From the NCBI GenBank assembly GCA_034096865.1, contig JAWQFJ010001790.1, positions 321,502 to 385,501 on the forward strand: a stretch of 64,000 nt of DNA, read 5' to 3'. The stretch's first letter is position 1, and every line of letters starts with the position of its first letter. Shown in pieces: positions 13,393-26,600 of the stretch. The position numbers and the translations under genes were made by a program. This DNA comes from Theodoxus fluviatilis (Eukaryota; Mollusca; Gastropoda; Cycloneritida; Neritidae). Below the pieces are notes generated by a model. The model saw nothing but the letters and a program-made list of their open reading frames with translations. It was not told where the DNA came from and made no database searches.

Positions 13393-16300
13393 CTGTAAGC
13401 AGACATGCATAGGGTCACATATAGTACAAAGGCACAAGTCTGTCTTTGGCATGCTGTGCAGTCCAAGACATGAAGAAAATGAAATGAAGCAACACATTAA
13501 GAAGAAATGCTCATTCAGAATGGCATGTTAGAACTTAGAGCTGCATTACTCTAGAAAGCTAGAGAAGGAAAGACATATGGCTGGGGCCGCTTGATGCCCC
13601 CTCTCCAGCTGGAAGCCCTGGCTGCTGGAACCCCTGCCTGCTGGAAGCCCTGCCTGCTGGAAGCCCTGGCTGCTGGAACCCCTGCCTGCTGGAAGCCCTG
13701 GCTGCTGGAACCCCTGCCTGCTGGAACCCCTGCCTGCTGGAACCCCTGCCTGCTGGAAGCCCTGGCTGCTGGAAGCCCTGCCTGCTGGAAGCCCTGGCTG
13801 CTGGAACCCCTGCCTGCTGGAACCCCTGCCTGCTGGAAGCCCTGGCTGCTGGAAGCCCTGCCTGCTGGAAGCCCTGGCTGCTGGAACCCCTGGCTGCTGG
13901 AACCCCTGGCTGCTGGAAGCCCTGGCTGCTGGAAGCCCTGGCTGCTGGAAGCCCTGGCTGCTGGAACCCCTGGCTGCTGGAAGCCCTGGCTGCTGGAACC
14001 CCTGCCTGCTGGAAGCCCTGGCTGCTGGAACCCCTGGCTGCTGGAAGCCCTGGCTGCTGGAAGCCCTGGCTGCTGGAAGCCCTGGCTGCTGGAACCCCTG
14101 CCTGCTGGAACCCCTGGCTGCTGGAACCCCTGGCTGCTGGAAGCCCTGGCTGCTGGAAGCCCTGGCTGCTGGAAGCCCTGGCTGCTGGAAGCCCTGGCTG
14201 CTGGAAGCCCTGGCTGCTGGAAGCCCTGGCTGCTGGAAGCCCTGCCTGCTGGAAGCCCTGGCTGCTGGAACCCCTGCCTGCTGGAACCCCTGCCTGCTGG
14301 AACCCCTGCCTGCTGGAAGCCCTGCCTGCTGGAAGCCCTGGCTGCTGGAACCCCTGGCTGCTGGAAGCCCTGGCTGCTGGAAGCCCTGGCTGCTGGAAGC
14401 CCTGCCTGCTGGAACCCCTGGCTGCTGGAACCCCTGGCTGCTGGAAGCCCTGGCTGCTGGAAGCCCTGGCTGCTGGAACCCCTGCCTGCTGGAACCCCTG
14501 CCTGCTGGAAGCCCTGCCTGCTGGAAGCCCTGGCTGCTGGAAGCCCTGCCTGCTGGAAGCCCTGGCTGCTGGAAGCCCTGGCTGCTGGAAGCCCTGCCTG
14601 CTGGAACCCCTGGCTGCTGGAAGCCCTGGCTGCTGGAACCCCTGCCTGCTGGAACCCCTGCCTGCTGGAAGCCCTGGCTGCTGGAACCCCTGCCTGCTGG
14701 AAGCCCTGGCTGCTGGAACCCCTGCCTGCTGGAAGCCCTGGCTGCTGGAAGCCCTGCCTGCTGGAAGCCCTGGCTGCTGGAAGCCCTGCCTGCTGGAACC
14801 CCTGCCTGCTGGAAGCCCTGGCTGCTGGAACCCCTGCCTGCTGGAAGCCCTGGCTGCTGGAACCCCTGCCTGCTGGAACCCCTGGCTGCTGGAAGCCCTG
14901 GCTGCTGGAACCCCTGCCTGCTGGAAGCCCTGCCTGCTGGAAGCCCTGGCTGCTGGAACCCCTGGCTGCTGGAACCCCTGGCTGCTGGAAGCCCTGGCTG
15001 CTGGAACCCCTGGCTGCTGGAAGCCCTGGCTGCTGGAACCCCTGGCTGCTGGAAGCCCTGGCTGCTGGAACCCCTGGCTGCTGGAACCCCTGGCTGCTGG
15101 AAGCCCTGGCTGCTGGAAGCCCTGCCTGCTGGAAGCCCTGGCTGCTGGAAGCCCTGCCTGCTGGAACCCCTGGCTGCTGGAACCCCTGGCTGCTGGAAGC
15201 CCTGGCTGCTGGAAGCCCTGGCTGCTGGAAGCCCTGGCTGCTGGAAGCCCTGGCTGCTGGAAGCCCTGGCTGCTGGAACCCCTGGCTGCTGGAACCCCTG
15301 CCTGCTGGAACCCCTGGCTGCTGGAAGCCCTGGCTGCTGGAACCCCTGCCTGCTGGAACCCCTGGCTGCTGGAACCCCTGCCTGCTGGAACCCCTGCCTG
15401 CTGGAACCCCTGGCTGCGGGGCTTTTAAAAGCTACAGTGAAACTTATACCAAACAAACGTTATTAACTAGGCAAAGGGTGACACAGTGAGACAGATATTA
15501 CAATCACCAGAGACAGGTCTCCAACAAATGACTGATTCAACTAATAGTGACATTTCTGATAACTTTCATTCATGTTATTCCACAATAGCTGAGCCTTGCT
15601 AGAAAAGGGGGATTCAGCACACAAGAGTGATCAACATGGCTCAGAGGAACCCTTGGGCCATGTAAGAATTCCCCACAGCAGAAATTATGATGGATCAAGG
15701 GAGGCAACTACAGTTTGTGTCAAAGAGTGGACGTCCATTTCAGGACTAGCATGATCTGCACATGTATATTGTAAACATGATGGAGAGGTTGAAAAAGCTC
15801 CTGTCAGGACATGTTTTCCTTCTTTTTTATCTTGTTTTTTTTGAGGGGGGGAAGGGGAGGGGTGAAGATGGATGGATGGATGGTGTTTTACGGCCTATCA
15901 GCCTTTGTCGGCTATGTAAGGCCATTGAGCACAAAAATCACTAGAATAGTTTAGAGTAAACGTAAGGCAAGTCACGATGTCCCTAGGTATTCGCCTCTTA
16001 CAAATCGTGTAGGGAGGCGTGGTGGGTCAATTCTTACTCCGAACCCAGGGGGGGGGGGGGGGGGGGGGAGGAGTCATAGACATAGAACCAACACTCACAA
16101 AGTCACGAAGGTGCATCACAAATGTTCACCTTGGACATGTACTGTACATTCATATTACGCACACACAGGATTACAATACAGGGTAGCAACGCAAGGTAGC
16201 AGCCAATAGGTAATTGCAAGATAGGGCTGCCTGGCAGCCCCTCCTGCATGTTGCAATGTTAGCTCCTAAACCTCTATTTCCCTATAGAAACCCTGTCTTT

Positions 16301-17359
16301 AGAAAGCAGATTTAGGCAAGCAAGCATTGGCCTTTGACTATGCACGAGGCACAGTGCCGTGGTTCAATCCCAGGATGGGAGAAATCTGGATTATTAACAT
16401 TAAGCACTAGCATGATAAATTACTAAGAGTTGTTTGGTAGCTGCTTTGACACATGCCATGCTATCAGTATAATGACTCGGCATCACAAAAGGACAAATAA
16501 TTATTACACCACGTGAGAGCTCTTTCGAGGTTACAACTGCTTTCAGCAGTCATGTGCCTATAATCCCCACATCGTTTGCTATGTCATCCTCTATCTTCCT
16601 TTCCACTCCTCCCTTCCTAAAGCACACCTACAAGAGTGATATCACAGCAGCAAGAAGGGAGACAACTGACCACTCTGTGTCTGCCCACAGCTCCAGGTAG
16701 GAAAGGCCTTCCCGCATGCGTGCCACCATTTCCAGAGGCGTGTCTGTCATGGAGGCGGTGTTGACGGTGCGCACCACTGCCAGCGTGTCACGAAGCACCA
16801 CTGCCACAATCAGCGCCCACTCCAGGCACCCTGCCTCCAGAAGGATCTGCAGCAGGTATCTGCCAGGAGATGGAACAGCGGAGATAAGAAAACAATGTCA
16901 ACAAGAGCAGAGTCACTCAGAGTCCCTACCCCCTTCACTGAACTCCTTGGTTGATGAAATGCAAGAGCACACTCCCCAGCTCTGCCATAACAAGTCTGTG
17001 GTATTACACAGAGAGAAAAATCATTTTATGACTACTATGTTGTGAAGTTTTCAAGACTGTAAGCCACTTAGAGACAGATGCATAAATGTGTATACATGAG
17101 CATTGGTATCCATGCAAAAATGTATTATCAAGAACTATATTAATTCAAACCAATAACATCATCAGTCTGTCTGGTGAAGCTTCCTGGAGGATTGGTGTCA
17201 AGGAAACTTATTTCACTCGCATTCATATGACTCAAGACTGTCACAGGTTTCATTCTTGAGATGGCAAGCACAAGCTATGCTACATGTTGTCTCACTTTCC
17301 ACACATTTGCTGCCATTGTCAGATTTGTGTATGCACACACACACACACATACACATGCA

Positions 17360-17401
<42 letters not shown>

Positions 17402-17458
17402 CACACACACAAACACACTCTCACATATGCACTCAAACACACACACACACACACACAC

Positions 17459-17492
<34 letters not shown>

Positions 17493-17650
17493 GACACACA
17501 AACAGACTCTCAGACACACAGACACGCACACGCACACGCACACACACACACACACAAACACAGAGCACACACACACATACACACACAAACACATGCACAC
17601 ACACAAACACATACACTCAAACTCAAACACACACACACACTGACACAGAG

Positions 17651-17691
<41 letters not shown>

Positions 17692-20600
17692 CACACAATG
17701 TACATGTGAGTTACTGCTTCCCTGGCCTAGGAAGGGAGACAACTCTGTACCTGAGCTCCACCTCAGCCTGGTGGGGGCCTTTGTTGGCAATCTCCTGGGA
17801 CAAGGACAGCAGGTCCACCATGTCCAACTGGTCATAGGTCAGCAGGGAGTCATTGACAAACTCGTAGTCTCCTGGTATGGAGTTGCTGTCAGAGATGTCG
17901 TTGGTGGCCACACTGCTGTCCTCAGCTGGCAACAACACAGAGGCACAGAGGTGAAGAGTGGTATTCCAAGTGTTCAGTGCATCAGTGTAAACATGTATCT
18001 AGCCACAGATACATCCAGATTTAGAAGAATCAACATGAAGTCTCCATAAGCATACCACACGAACACTAAAATATCAACCAAAATGTTTAGAAGGCCTTAC
18101 TGCAATATGTCAATTCAGTCTTCATGATGTGCATCGAAGTGAGTCTCACCTTCCTCCAACCATTTTCAGTCAAGGAAGTAGGACTTTCAGCTGTAACTGT
18201 GGTGGTCAGTGTTTTCTCACCAAAGCTCTAGGCTTGCCACACAAGAGGTCTTGCCATATATCCAACTAAGTGCACTTCAAACTCATTACTTTTGTCAAGT
18301 GTGGATGAAACTTTTTCCTGCCATGGTCCTCACAAAGATTTGGTTTCACTTTTTGTGTCAGTGTAGTTTCTTTTCTCTTTCTAGTTTTCCACAGTATTTC
18401 TCTCTGAACATGTTCTGGTCAAGGTGCTAAAATTGCCCTGCTCCTCCTTGTTGGTAAAAAAAGGCAAGCGCCTAAACAGGCAAAGAAGGCATAGTGCAAA
18501 AACATTATCTCTCAATGCAACTGAGGGAGAGCATCAAGTTGTAACACCCCTGTGCAGTGTCATGCCTGCCTATGCAGTTTGTCAGTATTGCCAAAGTAAA
18601 AGTGGATATTGAAGATTGACCGGCTGGACCACAGACCATCAAGAGCAATGCAGATGAGATGATTCAGTCCCTGACTATGGTAACAAGACACATGACAAAA
18701 ATCTTCAGCTTGACCTAAAATCCCAAGTATTGCTTCTTTCCACTGGCTCTTGCCAAAGACTGGGTACACACTGCACAGCAGCACACGTGGTAGAAGCCAC
18801 ACTCACTCCTGTTGTTCTGGGGCCGGAGGAAGATGTCGTCCGAGCTGGAGAGCTGGGCATCCAGAGGAAGCTGCTTCAGAGTTCCTCCCAGGGCACTGAC
18901 CACCACCGTGTCCCCGGTGCTGGTGGTGATGACTCGGTCCAGCTCCCCCATGCCCCCCATCACATCCTCCTCCATCAGCGAGGAAGATGCCAGGCTTGAA
19001 GTGGAGACTGCAACGCACAGGGAGTGCATGAGTGGAAATCAGATGTGTCTGTGTGGGAGGTTGTGTATTAACTGCTGACTGAATAGATCATGAAGTCAAC
19101 AATCGGCCTGTACTAATCATGTCATCATGTTATTTCCTTGTGCTTGTTTGATTCATGTACCTGATAATAACAATTCTGAATAGAAGAGGGCTGTTGAGGA
19201 ACAGTTGCAAGCTCCTACCAAGTGAGTCAACAACTGGGTGATTGGTTTAGTTCTGGTAGTCAGCAAATCTGATCTGACTAAGTACTGAAGACAAAGAAGA
19301 GAACTCAACTGATTTAAATTGAAGAATGAATAAATGATTTAAGAAAATAATTATGTTTAATAATCAAAATCTAAGGAAGCCGAATTTAGGCATAACAGTA
19401 TCAAATATTTGCATGCATGAAAAAAGCATTTAGATATTTTCAAAGGAATAAACAAATATATGCAAAAATGCATCTTTGCATTGATGATGATAAGAATAAT
19501 GGACATGAACGACAATGTTACAGATGAATATAGTCAGGAGATGAGACTGAAGAATGGACTGAAAAAAGATAATTCAAAAGCAGATGTGAAATGACAGGAA
19601 AGAAGGACTACTTATAGCTTCTGGGAGCCAAATCCGGACAGTGACAGGAGCTCAGAGCAGCGGGAGAAGCAGACCTACATCAATGGCCAAGACCCATGGC
19701 ATTCTGGTAGAAGAAAACACCACTACTCACAGGCCTGGTTTTTCTTCATCTGCTGGAAGGCAGTGTAGGAGAGGAGGGGCAGGGGCCACTCGAACTGCTG
19801 GTGCAGGTCTCTCAAGGCCTTCACAAAGTCCTCCACCTTGGCCGCCCGCACTCTGCCACACACACACACACACACACATACACTTTTAAAATCCATCCAG
19901 AATGCAGTCCTTGGTCATCAATTTCACTTCCTATTTTCTGTGATTCAGCTGCAGGAGACAATCCAGCTACTTCAATGACCAAGGAAACTTATCTAAAAAA
20001 ATAAGCCAGAAAAGTATTTATCAATTTAAAAATTTGCATCATTAAAAAATCCTTCCACACCAAATCTTTTTTTCAAATCAAAGAGTTAAAAAAAAGAGAT
20101 GCTCAAACATTTAGTGCACTCAAATTTGACTCTAATCTTGCAATCAATGAGTGCAAAATGATTCATGTCTTTCACCCCCTTTTAATGAGGCAGGCAAGAT
20201 CAATGCAGTTCTAAAAAGGGAGGGCTCACCTCTCCTTGCGAAGCCAGCCCACCAGGCTGAAGTCATCCATGTTGGCGGCAAAGGACCCCAGAGCACGGAG
20301 TTGGTTGCTGTGCAGCAGTTTGCGTGCGTGGCGACACAGGATCATGTCTATGAAGACCTGGTCTGCAGTCTGGTCCCCTGCACATGGCCCTGCCTTGCCT
20401 TTGGCACCAGCATGTCTGGAAAGACAGGGAAAAGATGCCAAGCGTGAAGAAGTCCTCAGATTTAGGGATCTATAAAACTTCCAAGAGCTTGAGGATGCCA
20501 AAAGTGGAAAGAGAATTAAACAGGAACATGACAGAGCCTCTAATATTTTCAATTTCATGGAACTGGCAAATCTACTTTGTCAGGGGATAAAGTGGCTGGT

Positions 20601-23600
20601 ATCAAATAAAAATCTCTGCAAATTTGGCTCCAAATGTATAAGAAGAACTCATAAAAAGGCTGAAGTTTCGAGGAGTGCTTTCCACAGACTGCAACGTATA
20701 GATATTGTAATGAATGCAAATACTTGATACCATCAGAAGATAACAGATTTACTGCCTTGAACTTAGTTGAAGCCACTGACTTCAATGATCGTTTTAACTT
20801 CAAGTTCACACACAGAGCTAACCTACTGTCACAGATCCCACAGCATATGCCCAGCCACCGGAACAGCCACACAAACAACTTACTTTTTCCCAGGGACTTG
20901 GGAGTCAGAAATGGTATGCTTGAGCTTTTCCTTGGCCTTGGGGATCTCCACCACAGCATCGGGAGTGGCAAGGCTGGCTGTCCGCACACGACCCAGGTTG
21001 CTGACATTGCTGACATTAGCAAAGTTCATGGTGCCAGCATCCACGGGGGACAGCGGAGGACTGCCGTAGCCAGCAGGGAAGGAGGAGGAGGAGGCTCGAG
21101 AGTAGACAGGGACCTGGGGTGCAGCATCCACATCAGCAGGGTCTGCAAGGCACAAAAAATGGCCACAGGTTTCAGACTTCTAGCACAGAATGTCAGATTG
21201 ATGCAGCACTTGACACTAAAGTATGAACAAATGATCAGTATTCGGTACTGAAGGCTGTCCCACCAACACACACAAAACTCTCTTTCTATGTCACGTTATG
21301 TATTGTATGCATACTCATGGAATCCTTCCCAAGGATTAGAAATGCACAATCATATACGATACATATGAATGATGTTATTGATTATTGACACAGGTTTTGA
21401 ATGGGTTGTTGGCCTGGCAACAAACCAGTTCAGTCCCCCACCCCACCCCCCACCCCCACCCCCACCCCCCAAAAAAAAATTCATCAGGCAAGGAAAAGTC
21501 ATCTGATGTTTGTGTGAAGTCATGGGGTTGTCATGGCTTTCAATCTGATGTTTGTATGAAGTCATGGGGTTGTCATGCCTTTCAATCTGATGTTTGTGTG
21601 AAGTCATGGGGTTGTCATGGCATTCAATCTGATGTTTGTATGAAGTCATGGGGTTGTCATGCCTTTCAATCTGATGTTTGTATGAAGTCATGGGGTTGTC
21701 ATGCCTTTCAATCTGATGTTTGTATGAAGTCATGGGGTTGTCACGGCTCTCAATCTGATGTTTGTGTGAAGTCATGGGGTTGTCATGCCTTTAAATCTGA
21801 TGTTTGTGTGAAGTCATGGGGTTGTCACGGCTTTCAATCTGATGTTTGTGTGAAGTCATGGGGTTGTCATGCCTTTCAATCTGATGTTTATATGAAGTCA
21901 TGGGGTTGTCATGCCTTTAAATCTGATGTTTGTGTGAAGTCATGGGGTTGTCATGCCTTTCAATCTGATGTTTGTATGAAGTCATGGGGTTGTCATACCT
22001 TTCAATCTGATGTTTGTATGAAGTCATGGGGTTGTCATGCCTTTCAATCTGATGTTTATATGAAGTCATGGGGTTGTCATGCCTTTAAATCTGATGTTTG
22101 TGTGAAGTCATGGGGTTGTCACGGCTTTCAATCTGATGTTTGTGTGAAGTCATGGGGTTGTCATGCCTTTCAATCTGATGTTTATATGAAGTCATGGGGT
22201 TGTCATGCCTTTCAATCTGATGTTTGTGTGAAGTCATGGGGTTGTCACGGCTTTCAATCTGATGTTTCTGTGAAGTCATGGGGTTGTCATGCCTTTCAAT
22301 CTGATGTTTGTATGAAGTCATGGGGTTGTCATGCCTTTCAATCTGATGTTTGTGTGAAGTCATGGGGTTGTCATGGCTTTCAATCTGATGTTTGTGTGAA
22401 GTGAAAGTCTTGTCAAGTTTTGCAATCAACAGTGACGCTAGATATATCCCTCATTGATGAAGAACCTAATACAGGCTGCACAATTCCACTGGAACACAAG
22501 GCAAGGCTGAACTGACCTATGGCCTTGAGGAACCTGACAAGGTCACGGCACAGCTCCCAGTTTGCCCTGTCCAGGGCAGAATCCAGCAGTAGGGTGGCAT
22601 GCTGCAACAGAGAGGACGATTCTACACAGGCAGCCCTTGTGCTGAGTGAGAAATGAAAGCAAGAAACCTCAAAACAAAACTTCCAATGTGGGAAAAACTA
22701 TGAGGCAGGTATGTGTGTTCGATTTATCCTCAAAATACCCTTGGCCTTCGTTCAATATTCAGTGCAAGCGAGTTTTGACAAAGTGTTTTGGCACTGGACT
22801 GACACTTTTCCAGTTCACCAAAAACTGCAGGTAACAAAGCAAAGCAAAATGGCCTTCTCTGCCAAGAGCAGATGTTGAGGAAACAAAAACACAAAAAAGT
22901 CATCACAGACCAACAAACATAACAGAAAAGTCTCCTATCTATATATATTGAGACATGAACAAATGAATAAATGAATGAATGAACAAATGAACAAATGAAT
23001 GAATGAATGAACAAATGAACAAATGAATGAATGAGTGAATGAATGGATGAATGAATGAAAGAATAAATGACTGGATGAGGCTTTACAGTTTTGGTAGGCT
23101 ATGTAAGGCCATTGACCACAGTATCAGTAGAGCTAGTTAGAGTAAGAACAAGTCAAATATCTTTTCCCCTTGTTATTTGCCTTTGTCAAATCTGGAAGGA
23201 AGACACTGCCTATAGGGGTCTATGAGAGGAGAGCAGCTGCACTCACCTGTCTGCTGACCATGGGCTTCTCCAGGTTCTGCAGGATGATGAGGTAGGAGGC
23301 CGCAGTGTTCAGGTCAGAGTTCATCAGGCACTCCTGCAGGGGAAAACAAACAAACAAACCCTATAACTATCTCATCAGATCATGTAACGCCCATTACCGC
23401 CCACTCTACTCAATCCTGTACTGCCCATAGCTGCCCACCCTGCTCAATCCTGTACTGCCCATAGCTGCCCACCCTGCTCAATCCTGTACCGCCCATTACC
23501 GCCCACTCTACTCAATCCTGTACTGCCCATAGCTGCCCACCCTGCTCAATCCTGTACCACCCATTACCGCCCACTCTACTCAATCCTGTACTGCCCATAG

Positions 23601-26600
23601 CTGCCCACCCCACATGGCTATTATATGACAGATTTTTTTCTACAAACTGCATAATCCTTACAGGACTGGGGAATGAAACACGTAAATGACTTACAGGACC
23701 TTAAGACATGCACTACAGTTGCTCAATGCACCAATCTCATGTTCAGACTATTTAATGTTCATCTTTAATCTGCATTATTTCATTCTATGATCTAAACTTC
23801 TAAACCTCCACTTCAATCACTTGTCATTTCTAAACTGGAAAAGGAAGCAGCTGAAGTACACACATTCTGTACATAACACATAACATTTTCCAAAGCAGCT
23901 CCTACTACCTACATCTCCACAAGGTAAAGGTAAAGTTGCTTTTTTTTAAATTGCAACTTTCCACCCACTGATGGATGCTCAAACCACACATTTATACTCC
24001 CTGGTGAACAACATTGCTAACTCTGCTGTCTTCCAGATCATTTGAGTCACATTACAAAGAAGCTATACACATACCCTTCAAAACAACGTTGAGCCGTCCC
24101 CAAATGCAAAGCTCCACTACAGACACACAGTCACAGCATGGTGGACCTGACTCACCTCAAAGAGGTCCTTGGGGTTGCCAACGGTGGAGAAGAGGTAGGG
24201 CCAGAGCGCCACCTCTGTCTTCCTGGCACAGTGGACCACAGTCTGCAGGAACTCTGGGAACTCCTGGATGAAGGCCACCACCCTTGGCAGCAGTGGGTCT
24301 GTCAAGCCATAGACACAGTCAGCATCACTGTCTCAGTGGGCGTGGGTTGGAGTGAGGATGTGCAGCAACAGATGATGAAATGAGGAGATATCAAGAAATG
24401 ACAAAGAAGGGGTGAAGACACAATGAAAGGTGAATAGATGTATAATAGAGGAATGGCAGAAGGTGACAAAAGTTGTGCAAACATGGCATTTCTCTTTCAG
24501 AGCTGTGAAATGAATGGGCAAATGAATGAACAATTGTATGAACGAATGAACATTGAATGAATGAACACTTCATACTGCAAATCAAAATACTTTGGTGCAA
24601 CGAATTCAAGACTTCACAAATGAAGCAGCCAAAAAATGTATGAAGTAAATAATGGATGAAAGATGGCAAATCATTCAAACTCTAGGGAAAAAACTAGAAG
24701 ACAAATAAACTCATGTAAAGGAAATGTTCTCCATACAACATGTATTCTCAGCACTTGATCCAGACAGAACTAGGGCAGGAGAGGCAGGCAGGGTGAACAG
24801 TGTGCAGTGCAGAGGACATCTGTGCGTGCTATGGAACAGCCAAGGTACAGACAGCCTGGGTAGCTTCTCCCAGGAGCAGGCATGCAGCAGTACAGATCCA
24901 ATACAGCAGCGTTGCCCTCTACACCCAGCAGCCTGCATCAGTTCACATGTTTTCCACAGGCAGCACAACAGTGACTGTACAAGCCAAGGCAGGATTGACA
25001 ATAAACTGAGGGGACAGCTACCTCAAAGACAGACAGGACAGCTAAAGAATGGAAAAGACAGCTACTTACAAAATACACAGAACAGCTACAGGACTGAGAG
25101 GACAGCTACTTACAAAGCACAAGACTGAGAGGACAGCTACTTACAAATCACAGGGCTGAGAGGAAAGCTACTTACATAATACACAGGAATGAGAGGACAG
25201 CTACTTACATAATACACAGGACTGAGAGGACAGTGTTACAAGCTGTCATAAGATGATTAATCTTTTCTTTGGATCGTTTTCTGTCTAGGGATAAACTGTA
25301 TGACCAACTTGCCACCTTCCATTCCTCATTCAGACAACGATGACATACGTCCACAAATGAGGGATGGGATACCGAAATCAAACTTCAAAAGATCTTTAAT
25401 CATGGATAAGTCAGAATGTCATGAGTGAAATTTTCGACACAATATTCAATAAATCAAGAAGAAACTGAAACGCATTGCTAATTAAAATAAACCTTTCCCA
25501 AAAATAAATGATACTTAAAAGAAAGTGGCCTGCCAAGCCAGAAAAACCAATACTTAACTGAGACTTGTGGTGTTCAGCCAATCAGCAGCGAGCGCGCTCT
25601 CGCCTGCACAATACTGGAGCGAGGAAAATGGGGGGGGGGGGGATTTATCCGCATATGAATTCACGTTTCACCACACACGACGAAAAGGGAAAATGCCTCG
25701 CAGGGAGAGGAGGCAGACGTTATTCCCGTTTCATGTAGAGGAGACTGATGTCTTGACTTGAACTTGGGCTGGAGAAGCTGTAGAAGCGCAGGGGCGTACG
25801 TGGACAAGCGAGAGGTCATGGAGCAGACGACAGTATTCCATCTGACGTGACGGACGGCCGGGCGGTCGAGGCAATGGGGAAGGTCGACGCGGTGATGGAG
25901 TCAGTCGTAACTTTCTCACAGGCGTCTTCTCATGCGTCGGAGAACCTCCGAAGTCATTTCCTCAGTACAGGGAGTAAGAGGCGCAATTCACGTGGAGAAG
26001 AGAACTTTTCAAGAAAAGAAACTGGAGATACCTTAGCGTTGTCTCTTTCTGGGCAGGAGCGAGGGCAGAAACTCCATTCAGCCCCCTGACTATACATAGT
26101 CACTTGCAGTGGACGACTGGGCATCGTTTTCAGTGGAAGAAACTTCACGGGTTTTCACAGCCCGCTCAGCGGGTGAACTCTCAGACAGGGCGCCATACTC
26201 ACATAGTCTGTCCCTGTGAAAACTCTATAACGGGCACACTATATAATTCCATAACACGGGTTTTTATACGACAGCAAAAGTCTACTTGCTGTCCTCGACC
26301 AATCACATCGCTGGAAGGTGTCTTGAGTCGTGATTTTACACTAAACGACCAATCAACTGTTCACACAACCAGTCATCTTTCCATTGATCAATAATTGAGC
26401 TGTCTCATTAGTCCATCTTCTAAAAAGTCCACTGCGGATTGGTCAATGGCTGAATACGAACCGAGATGAGTTCAATCTCATCTCAAACGTTCTACTAAGT
26501 TCGTTTCTCCATTAGAAGGAAAACAAGGTTCACCATTCGATTTTCCTTCCAAATCTCCACACACCACACAAATCTCGCTATTAGCACTGGCTTGGCAGAA

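Noticed and set aside
13546..15489. Long open frames on both strands (636 and 632 codons) resembling repetitive structural proteins
   Set aside because: They are the 16-bp minisatellite read in different frames, inside a RIC1 intron. Both strands are equally open and no splice or start context supports them.
17213..18049. Thr/His-rich and Cys/Val-rich frames
   Set aside because: They are read through the (CA)n tract. Only 17751-17925 on the minus strand is coding.
21385..22429. A 339-codon Cys/Trp-rich repeat protein and its antisense
   Set aside because: It comes from the 42-bp tandem array in an intron. No homology or splice evidence.
25847..26250. A possible small gene in the GC-rich patch
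   Set aside because: The 80- and 96-codon frames have no recognisable domain, and the patch is inside the LTR-like insertion.
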